Positions 58,116-64,000 of a DNA stretch of 64,000 bases are shown piece by piece. The first letter of the stretch is position 1; the number at the start of each line of letters is the position of its first letter. Source of the stretch: Betaproteobacteria bacterium UBA5216 (GTDB lineage Bacteria; Pseudomonadota; Gammaproteobacteria; Burkholderiales; SG8-41); contig DHVE01000031.1 in NCBI GenBank assembly GCA_002412495.1, positions 1-64,000 of the forward strand. The letters run 5' to 3'. The notes below the pieces were generated by a model. It was not told where the DNA came from, did not search any database, and saw only the letters and a list, made by a program, of their open reading frames with translations. The translations under genes were made by a program, and so were the position numbers.

Positions 58116-58913
58116 TTATTTCGCCGGCTTCCTGCCGCGAAACGCGGGTTTCCGCTTCTCGCGAAACGCGGCACTGGCTTCCTTCGCTTCGTCGGTGTTG
58201 TAGTAGAGCTGCACCGCCTGGAAACCCAGCGCCGATATACCGCGTATATTTTCGCTGTCGGCGTTGAAGGTGCGCTTGGCGATGGCAATCGCGGTCGGGC
58301 TGCGATCCATGATTTCCGCGCACCAGCGCGCGACTTCGGCATCGAGTTCGGCGTCCGGCACCACCGCATTGACCAGCCCCATCGACAGCGCCTGTTGCGC
58401 GGTGTAACGGCGGCACAGATACCACATCTCACGCGCCTTTTTCTCGCCCACCACGCGCGCCAGATACGCTGTGCCGAAGCCCGGATCGACCGACCCCATC
58501 TTCGGGCCCACCTGGCCGAAGATGGCGCTCTCGGCGGCGATGGTCATGTCGCACAGCGTGCAGATCACATTGCCGCCGCCGATGGCGTAGCCCCGTACCT
58601 TGGCAATCACCGGCTTCGGCACATCGCGTATCGCCGCGTGCATCTGTTCCACCGGCACGCCGATGGTGCCCCGACCCTGGCGCTCAAACTTTTTCTGCGT
58701 GCTGTCCCCGCCGACGCCGAAGGCCTTCTCGCCTGCGCCCGTCAGCACAATGACGCCTATCTCCGGATTCCATCCCGCATGATGAATCGCCTCGATCACT
58801 TCCTCGTAGGTTCCCATACGAAAGGCATTCAGCCGTTCGGGGCGATTGAACGTGATGGTGGCGACACCGTCGGTTTCATCGTAAAGGATGTCGGTGAATT
58901 GCGGGGTGCTCAT
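58116..58913 (-). CDS. badI: BadI-like 2-ketocyclohexanecarboxyl-CoA hydrolase (MenB-family crotonase)
   Basis: A 265-residue crotonase-fold enzyme whose middle closely matches what I recall of Rhodopseudomonas palustris BadI: AIRDVPKPVIAKVRGYAIGG, then FGQVGPKMGSVDPGFGTAYL and ARVVGEKKAREMWYLCRRYT. BadI opens the ring of 2-ketocyclohexanecarboxyl-CoA to pimelyl-CoA; MenB, in the same subfamily, does the reverse kind of carbon-carbon chemistry. The VGGDSTQKKF segment near 67 is the oxyanion loop. The ATG at 58913 follows AGGAGACCCGC. None of the other badBCD...K genes adjoin, so another cyclic beta-keto acyl-CoA may be the substrate. Confidence 0.72.
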   Translation of the reverse strand: MSTPQFTDILYDETDGVATITFNRPERLNAFRMGTYEEVIEAIHHAGWNPEIGVIVLTGAGEKAFGVGGDSTQKKFERQGRGTIGVPVEQMHAAIRDVPKPVIAKVRGYAIGGGNVICTLCDMTIAAESAIFGQVGPKMGSVDPGFGTAYLARVVGEKKAREMWYLCRRYTAQQALSMGLVNAVVPDAELDAEVARWCAEIMDRSPTAIAIAKRTFNADSENIRGISALGFQAVQLYYNTDEAKEASAAFREKRKPAFRGRKPAK

Positions 58914-59052
58914 GCGGGTCTCCTGTTATTCGCTCGGTGAATACCGAATCATCGCAGACATCGGTATTTTTCGCATCCGCGGCCGCGAGCCCATTTGCAT
59001 TCGTGCCCGTCGTTTCGCGCACGAGGCACGGGGCGCGCGCCGCCCCCGCACC

Positions 59053-60273
59053 TCAGCGCGCGCGGCCGCCCTGCGCGCTCGGCGTGCTCCCCGCGCCGCG
59101 TGGCGTGCGATGCAGTTTCTCGAAGCCCGTTTTCGTCACGCGGATCAACTCCCCCGTCTGAACGCCGGCGCGCTTGCACCCGTCGGTTTCTGCGGTGGTG
59201 ACATTGGGCTGCACCACCACGGTCATATTCTCTTCTAGCGTCATCTTGGGCAGCGGCCCCGCCGGGCGGCTGCGGCTACCGATGATCGGCTGAAAATAGC
59301 CGCCGCCGAAGCCGTGCATCAAGTCGTCGCAGATGGTGAAACCGCTTTGCTCCACCACGTCAGCGGCGGCGAGGATTTCTTCTATCGTCGCGCCGTGCCT
59401 CACCACGCGCGTCACGGCGTCAAAAGCCGCTTCGGCGGTGGCCAGCAAATCCCGGTACAGCGGCGTCGGCTCGGACTCAACAAAAAACGTACGCAGCAGT
59501 TGCCCGGCGTAGTCCCACCAAAACGCGGAGAGTTCGCAGAACACCACGTCGCCCCGTTGCACGCGCCGCGTGGAAGGATACTGCGCCGGCACAAACCGGT
59601 GCGGTTGCGCCATCGATGTGACGCCGATGTAGTGGATCATGTTGGTACCGCCGTGCTTCACATACGCGCCCTCCACCAGCGCGCCAAGCTCGCGTTCATC
59701 CAGCCCCGGCCGCGTGCCCGCCAGCAACGCGGCGAACCCCGCGTCGCTCATGGCCGCGCCAATGCGCAGCCAGTCAATCTCCTCTTCGCTCTTGATCATG
59801 CGCAGCCGCACGTAGTCGGCATCCAGCGACACCATGTCGAACTGCTGTTCGAGCTTCTTGTATTTGCCAACGACCAGCGGCCCCATGATGCCGACTCGTC
59901 TGGCGCCGCGGCGCTTGAGTTCTTCGATGGTTTTGTCGATACCGCGATGTTCGCCCCAATGCGTATCGACATCGCGCGCAAGCTCGCGTCCGAGCGGCAC
60001 GTGGTTAAACCACTCCATGAACATCGTCATGCGCACGCCGGGCTTGAACACCACGTAAGCCTCGTTGGTGCCGGGCCAGCCGGTGACCCATTGCACCGCG
60101 TTGCCCGCGCGATGATCGGTGATTACCAGCAAGTGATCACAGCCGTGCTTTTCCATCGCGGCGCCCAGTGCCGCATGGCGACGCGCATATTCCGCATCCG
60201 TAAAACGGGGGTATTCCTGCTGCGTAATCGCCAGCAGGCGCGGCTCCAGATGGAGCGGATTTGCGCTCACCAT
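59053..60273 (-). CDS. M24 (creatinase/aminopeptidase P-fold) protein with most metal ligands replaced
   Basis: A 406-residue pita-bread protein with a creatinase-like N-terminal domain (about 1-160) and an M24 C-terminal domain. The five metal-ligand positions of M24 peptidases (Asp, Asp, His, Glu, Glu) read here as Glu in VFCELSAFWW, Gln in AGQLLRTF, His in LMHGFGGGYF, Gln in VVVQPNVTT and Gly in QTGELIRVT. Only His is kept, so it is unlikely to be a metallopeptidase. Creatinase is a known metal-free relative that uses a His, so a C-N hydrolase acting on a small guanidino or amide compound is an option. It sits with an FMN oxidase and RidA. Confidence 0.78.
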   Translation of the reverse strand: MVSANPLHLEPRLLAITQQEYPRFTDAEYARRHAALGAAMEKHGCDHLLVITDHRAGNAVQWVTGWPGTNEAYVVFKPGVRMTMFMEWFNHVPLGRELARDVDTHWGEHRGIDKTIEELKRRGARRVGIMGPLVVGKYKKLEQQFDMVSLDADYVRLRMIKSEEEIDWLRIGAAMSDAGFAALLAGTRPGLDERELGALVEGAYVKHGGTNMIHYIGVTSMAQPHRFVPAQYPSTRRVQRGDVVFCELSAFWWDYAGQLLRTFFVESEPTPLYRDLLATAEAAFDAVTRVVRHGATIEEILAAADVVEQSGFTICDDLMHGFGGGYFQPIIGSRSRPAGPLPKMTLEENMTVVVQPNVTTAETDGCKRAGVQTGELIRVTKTGFEKLHRTPRGAGSTPSAQGGRAR

Positions 60274-60294
60274 GACTTACACAACTGTATATTT

Positions 60295-61446
60295 TTATTG
60301 ACTATTTTTATATATTTCGTCGAACACCGGGTAGTTGCAGGTGGCACCAAACACGCCGGTGTGCATCGCTGGACGCACCCACGACGGATTTAATTGCTTC
60401 AGCGAGGTCACGCCCATCAATCCCAACGTGGTGTGGATTTCCTGCGCCAGCAATTCGAACATGCGCGTGATGCCTTGCTCACCACCGGCAGCGAGCGCCC
60501 AGCCTTGCAACTTGCCGACACCCACCGCGCGCGCGCCGAGGGCAATCGCTTTCACCACATCAGTGCCGCGCGTGACACCGCCGTCCCACAACACTTCGGC
60601 CTTGCCGTCTACGGCGTCAACCACTTCCGGCAGTGTTTCAATGGTGCCCATTCCGTGATCAAGCTGGCGACCACCGTGATTGGACACATACACCACGTCC
60701 GCGCCATGTTCGACGGCGAGCTTGGCGTCTTCCGCGGTGGCAATGCCTTTTAATATCAGTGGCAACTTGGTGTGCTGCTTGATCCACGCGGCGTCTTCCC
60801 ATGTGAGACTCGCCTGGTGACGTGGATCACCCGAATCCGCGCGCTGCAAATAGCCGTTGATGATGTCGCGCTCGCGCCGGCTGTAATAGGCACGATCCAC
60901 CGTCACGCAAATCGCGCGGTAACCGGCGGCCTTGGCGCGGTCGAGAAAGCCGCGCATCCACGCACGGTCGCTGCGCACATACAACTGAAACAGCAGCGGA
61001 TGATCGACGCTCTTCGCCACTTCTTCGATACCGGGTTTCGCCGCCGTGCTGATAAACGCCGTGGTGCCCGCCGCCACCGCGCCGCGCGCCACGGCCACCG
61101 CCCCCATTGGATCGGCGATCTGCAAGAAGTTGCCCACCGGTGCGATGAAGACCGGCAGCTTGATTTTTTCGCCCAGCAGCGTGGTCGTCATGTCGATTTT
61201 CGACACATCCACCAGCACGCGCTGGCGCAATGCGAGGCTGTCGATGGCCATGCGATTGCGCCGCAAGGTGGTTTCGGAATCCGAGCCGCCGCATAACGTG
61301 TCCCACTGAAAGCGCGACAGATTACGACGTGCGTGCATCACCATTTCCTGCAAGGTGTTGAACGGCCGCGCGTGGTCTTCGCGGCTGGCTTCACGGGTCA
61401 GTTCGACTTCCTTTTTCTTGCTTGCGGTTTTTTTGGCGCTGGCCAT
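60295..61446 (-). CDS. FMN-dependent alpha-hydroxyacid oxidase/dehydrogenase
   Basis: A 383-residue protein of the L-lactate/glycolate/mandelate oxidase family. TLCGGSDSETTLRRNRMAID near 55, FIAPVGNFLQIADPMGAVAV near 98, and the signature YVSNHGGRQLDHGMGTIETL near 258 with its active-site His and Arg are present; FDAKXX-type EVLWDGGVTRGTDVVKAIAL near 288 binds FMN phosphate. It oxidises an L-2-hydroxyacid to the 2-oxoacid. The N terminus is Lys-rich (MASAKKTASKKKEVE), unlike a signal peptide. In this minus-strand unit it precedes the M24-fold protein. Confidence 0.9.
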   Translation of the reverse strand: MASAKKTASKKKEVELTREASREDHARPFNTLQEMVMHARRNLSRFQWDTLCGGSDSETTLRRNRMAIDSLALRQRVLVDVSKIDMTTTLLGEKIKLPVFIAPVGNFLQIADPMGAVAVARGAVAAGTTAFISTAAKPGIEEVAKSVDHPLLFQLYVRSDRAWMRGFLDRAKAAGYRAICVTVDRAYYSRRERDIINGYLQRADSGDPRHQASLTWEDAAWIKQHTKLPLILKGIATAEDAKLAVEHGADVVYVSNHGGRQLDHGMGTIETLPEVVDAVDGKAEVLWDGGVTRGTDVVKAIALGARAVGVGKLQGWALAAGGEQGITRMFELLAQEIHTTLGLMGVTSLKQLNPSWVRPAMHTGVFGATCNYPVFDEIYKNSQ

Positions 61447-61550
61447 TGGATAATCTCAAATAGAATCAAAACAATTTCTGTTGTTCTTTCCACGCATATC
61501 CGCGTAGATGGGAATCCGAATCCACAAGTGCTCCCAAGCGACATTGTGTG

Positions 61551-61578
61551 ATGGGTTCCCGCCTGCGCGGGAACGACA
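61551..61578. repeat. REP-like hairpin (GGTTCCCGCC type)
   Basis: GGTTCCCGCCTGCGCGGGAA (61554-61573) is nearly the same as the second arm of the pair at 33352. A decayed partner (GATGGGAATCCGAATCC) lies at 61507. It is between the oxidase start and the aldo/keto reductase stop. Confidence 0.65.
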
Positions 61579-61620
61579 CGGCGGCACAGCCCCCATGAGG
61601 GCCCGCGACGCCGGCAAACC

Positions 61621-62604
61621 TCAAATACCCACTCCCTTAAGCGCATTCGGCATGTACCGCTCCCCCGCGCCCGCCCCTATCGCAAACACCTCGCTCAACC
61701 GAGCAATATCCTTGGGGCTGATCACCAGATCCACCGCCGCCACGTTCTGATCGACGTTATGCGCATGGCTGGTGCCGGGTATCGGCACGATGCCCTCCCA
61801 CTGCGCCAATATCCATGCCAGTGAAAGCTGTGCCGGACTGGCGTCATAACGCTTGGCCATCGCCTCAAGCTCGGCCACCAGCTCAATGTTGCGTGCCAGA
61901 TTTTCCGGCAAAAACCGCGGATGCTTGCGGCGACGGTCGGTCTCGGGAATATCTTCGACGGATTTAATTCTGCCCGTCAGCAAACCGCGGCCGAGCGGCG
62001 CATAGGCGATGTAGCCGACGCCCAGTTCCTTGCACGCGGGAATAATGTCTTTCTCGGATTCGCGAAACCACAGCGAGTACTCGGTCTGCAGCGCGGTCAA
62101 CGGATGCTCGGCGTGCGCACGGCGCAGTGTTTTCGCGGAGGCTTCGCAAATACCGATAAAGCGCACCTTGCCGCGCGATATTAATTCACTCATCGCACCC
62201 ACGGTATCCTCGATGGGCACGCTCGGATCCACGCGATGCAGAAAATATATATCGATGACGTCGAGCCCCATGCGCTGCAAACTCTCGTCGCAGCACTTGT
62301 GCACGTAATCAGGACGGCCATTGGTCGCCTTTTTGCCGTCGGGCAGATCGATGTTGCCGAACTTGGTGGCGATCATCACTTCGTTGCGGCGGCCTTTCAG
62401 CGCGCGCGACAGCAACACCTCGTGCCGCGTCCCCCAATAAGCGTCGGAACTGTCAAAAAAATTCACGCCCAGATCCAGCGCGCGATGGATGGACGCGTTG
62501 AAATCGTCTACTTGCGGTGTGTCAAATTTAATGGCCGCCGCGCCACGCCCCATGCTGATGGCGGAAACCTGCGGGCCATTTCTACCCAACCGTCTGTATT
62601 TCAT
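61621..62604 (-). CDS. Aldo/keto reductase
   Basis: A 327-residue (alpha/beta)8 NADPH-dependent reductase. The catalytic tetrad is visible: Asp and Tyr in FFDSSDAYWGTRHEV near 50, Lys in MIATKFGNID near 80 and His in YFLHRVDPS near 123. Cofactor segment IPGTSHAHNVDQNVAAVDLV is near 280. It belongs to the AKR group of YajO/IolS-like enzymes that reduce aldehydes or sugars. ATG at 62604 follows an AT-rich leader element and CTCAGGTT. It precedes nothing tightly, so it may have its own promoter. Confidence 0.92.
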   Translation of the reverse strand: MKYRRLGRNGPQVSAISMGRGAAAIKFDTPQVDDFNASIHRALDLGVNFFDSSDAYWGTRHEVLLSRALKGRRNEVMIATKFGNIDLPDGKKATNGRPDYVHKCCDESLQRMGLDVIDIYFLHRVDPSVPIEDTVGAMSELISRGKVRFIGICEASAKTLRRAHAEHPLTALQTEYSLWFRESEKDIIPACKELGVGYIAYAPLGRGLLTGRIKSVEDIPETDRRRKHPRFLPENLARNIELVAELEAMAKRYDASPAQLSLAWILAQWEGIVPIPGTSHAHNVDQNVAAVDLVISPKDIARLSEVFAIGAGAGERYMPNALKGVGI

Positions 62605-62617
62605 AACCTGAGCTTCG

Positions 62618-62635
62618 TAAGTATTTGTTTTGAAA
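62618..62635 (-). repeat. AT-rich leader element, copy 8
   Basis: On the minus strand TTTCAAAACAAATACTTA, matching copy 3 at 14 successive bases (AAAACAAATACTTA), 13 bases ahead of the aldo/keto reductase ATG. Confidence 0.55.
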
Positions 62636-62637
62636 CA

Positions 62638-63036
62638 TTAAATAACCGCAACACCCTGAATTTCCAACAACATTCCGGGCCGCGCAAAATGGGCAATCGT
62701 GAGCAATGCGCTGGCGGGATATTTTCCATCTTTGAAAAATTCATTGCGGATTTTTACAAACCCATCGCCGTGGCGCGGATCGTTGATGAACACCGTCATC
62801 GTCACGAGGTTGGCCAGCGAGCCGCCCGCGCGATGCAGGGTTTTATCGATCAAGGTGAAAATCGTTCGCGCTTGCCCCTCGAAGTCACCCGAAATATCCT
62901 TGCCATTTTCATCCACCGTCGCGGTCTGCCCGGCGAGCCATACGGTCTTGCCGCCGTGCGTGATCACCGCGGGCGAAAACGCGCGGCTTTTCTGGAACGC
63001 GGTGCCTTCGAGATGTTCGATATGCGCGGTCATCAA
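62638..63036 (-). CDS. RidA (YjgF/YER057c/UK114)-family protein
   Basis: A 132-residue RidA-fold protein. The core SPAVITHGGKTVWLAGQTA near 25, GQARTIFTLIDKTLHRAGGS near 63, and MTVFINDPRHGDGF near 85 match the family, which hydrolyses reactive enamines or imines formed by amino-acid enzymes or related small substrates. The conserved Arg of RidA (usually in VxRxxVEV at the C terminus) is not clear here: the end reads ARPGMLLEIQGVAVI. It lies 5 bases after the HIBADH-like stop, so the two form an operon. Confidence 0.85.
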   Translation of the reverse strand: MMTAHIEHLEGTAFQKSRAFSPAVITHGGKTVWLAGQTATVDENGKDISGDFEGQARTIFTLIDKTLHRAGGSLANLVTMTVFINDPRHGDGFVKIRNEFFKDGKYPASALLTIAHFARPGMLLEIQGVAVI

Positions 63037-63041
63037 GAATC

Positions 63042-63974
63042 CTACAGCCCGTCACCCACATCAACATTCTCGGACTTCAATTCAACACCGGCCGCCTTGG
63101 CCTGCAACAACAGCAACTGCGAAAAATCCTGGTCGTAACCGTGGCCAATCAGCGTTTGCACCTGATCGCGCGCGGCGGACGTGGTGGGCATCGGCACGCC
63201 GTAGGTGCGCCCCGACGACAACCCGAGGTCGATGTCCTTGAGTAACAACTGCGGCGTGAACGTTACGTGAAAATCGAGATTCGACAGCGCCGGCGTTTTG
63301 TAGGCGGTGAACATCGAACCCATCACGCTCTTGTTCAGAAAATCGAGGAACGCGTGGCGCGGCATGCCGGCTTTCTCCGCCAGCACGGTGATCTCGCAGA
63401 GATTCTGTATCACCACGCCAAGCATCACGTTGTGACAAATCTTCGCGATGCGCGACAGCTCGCCCTCGCCCACATACGACGAGCCGCGGCCCACCGCATC
63501 GAGATAAGGCGCCACCGCATCAAACGCGTCTTTCGGACCCGATGCCACCACGGTCAACTTGCCGGCCTTGATCACCTTGGCGTTGCCCGACACGGGTGCC
63601 GCGAGCATCTTGATATTTTTCTCGGCGAGTTTCTGGCGGATATCGGCGGATTCTTCCAGCGAAATCGAGGTGCTGTCCACCACGATTTTCGGCGCGCCGC
63701 CACTTGCACCCTTTGACATCACGCCGTTAGGTCCGAACAGCACTTCCTTGACATCCTTGCCGGTCGAGACCATGGTAAACACGATGTCGCAACCGGCAAG
63801 ATCGGTGAGGTTGTCCACCACCTTCGCGCCGGATTTCGCCAGCGGCTCGGCCTTGGATCTTGTGCGGTTCCACACCGAAATATCGCAGCCCGCCTTGGCG
63901 AGCCGTTCCGCCATGGCGTAGCCCATGCGCCCGATGCCGATCCAGCCGAGTTTGTGTTGTTTGAGATTTGCCAT
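63042..63974 (-). CDS. 3-hydroxyisobutyrate dehydrogenase-like NAD(P)-dependent oxidoreductase
   Basis: A 310-residue beta-hydroxyacid dehydrogenase. The cofactor motif LGWIGIGRMGYAMAERLAKA is at residues 9-28; the substrate loop DSTSISLEESADIRQ near 100; APVSGNAKVIKAGKLTVVAS near 125; and the catalytic Lys in SRIAKICHNVMLG near 185. It oxidises a 3-hydroxyacid, for example 3-hydroxyisobutyrate, D-glycerate or tartronate semialdehyde. It precedes ridA in the same unit and starts near the right edge of the window, so further genes may lie upstream. Confidence 0.9.
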   Translation of the reverse strand: MANLKQHKLGWIGIGRMGYAMAERLAKAGCDISVWNRTRSKAEPLAKSGAKVVDNLTDLAGCDIVFTMVSTGKDVKEVLFGPNGVMSKGASGGAPKIVVDSTSISLEESADIRQKLAEKNIKMLAAPVSGNAKVIKAGKLTVVASGPKDAFDAVAPYLDAVGRGSSYVGEGELSRIAKICHNVMLGVVIQNLCEITVLAEKAGMPRHAFLDFLNKSVMGSMFTAYKTPALSNLDFHVTFTPQLLLKDIDLGLSSGRTYGVPMPTTSAARDQVQTLIGHGYDQDFSQLLLLQAKAAGVELKSENVDVGDGL

Positions 63975-64000
63975 GAATGTGTTCCGATTTCAGGGGTAAG

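Overview
This is a 64 kb chromosomal window from a GC-rich Gram-negative bacterium, most probably a betaproteobacterium of the Burkholderiales type. The best indicators are nine Bug/TctC-family periplasmic solute receptors (an expansion typical of that group), an aryl-polyene-type pigment cluster, a secreted diheme cytochrome c and Tat-exported molybdenum hydroxylases. No rRNA, tRNA, CRISPR array, insertion sequence or phage gene was seen, so the taxonomy rests on gene content only.

Layout. (1) 1-8123, plus strand: distal part of an aryl polyene/type II fatty-acid-like cluster: LolA-like tail, MMPL exporter, NodB-type deacetylase, methyltransferase, ketosynthase, chain-length-factor-like partner, hotdog dehydratase, ketoreductase and a second methyltransferase, mostly with overlapping start and stop codons. 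(2) 8266-10752: an nhaA gene broken by an internal frameshifting deletion, a TetR regulator, and an AhpD/CMD-family gene with an in-frame TGA exactly at the second position of its CxxC motif, followed by a SECIS-like hairpin. This is a very probable selenoprotein that ordinary gene calling splits in two. (3) 10851-28246, mostly minus strand: three tandem Bug receptors, then three TcuA-like flavoproteins, each with a Bug receptor beside or near it, an MmgE/PrpD protein, a sugar-isomerase-like TIM barrel, carbonic anhydrase, diheme cytochrome c and a ModA-like receptor. (4) 28271-41395, mostly plus strand: a catabolic stretch with VOC protein, esterase, LeuC/LeuD-like aconitase pair, TPR protein, GNAT, SucC/SucD-like CoA ligase, double MaoC hydratase, isochorismatase-like protein, Bug receptor, enoyl-CoA hydratase and HMG-CoA-lyase-like enzyme. 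(5) 41417-43679, minus: STAS protein, patatin and ATP-grasp ligase operon. (6) 43781-52329, minus: two LVIVD beta-propeller paralogues and two sets of two-subunit molybdenum hydroxylases (IorAB type). (7) 52480-58094: TerC, hydroxyacid dehydrogenase, PhzF, leaderless ModA-like protein and two Bug receptors. (8) 58116-63974, minus: BadI-like hydrolase, M24-fold protein lacking most metal ligands, FMN alpha-hydroxyacid oxidase, aldo/keto reductase, RidA and a 3-hydroxyisobutyrate-dehydrogenase-like enzyme.

How the genes may work together. Regions 3, 4, 7 and 8 look like scavenging of organic acids: Bug receptors bind carboxylates, flavin, molybdenum and FMN enzymes oxidise them, and CoA ligase, hydratases and lyases break them down to central metabolites. 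A tricarballylate to cis-aconitate to itaconate to C5-CoA route can be drawn from the enzyme families present, but this is inference. No TctA/TctB membrane components are in the window.

Non-coding structure. Several dispersed repeat families are visible: an AT-rich leader element (consensus TTTAAAAACAAATACTTAT) near eight gene boundaries; GCGGATTTACGCAGAT-type inverted repeats; paired CCCCTTGAAGGGGG palindromes; and REP-like TTCCCGCCTTCGCGGGAA pairs. The most exciting single item is the UGA-containing AhpD-like gene at 10159-10752.
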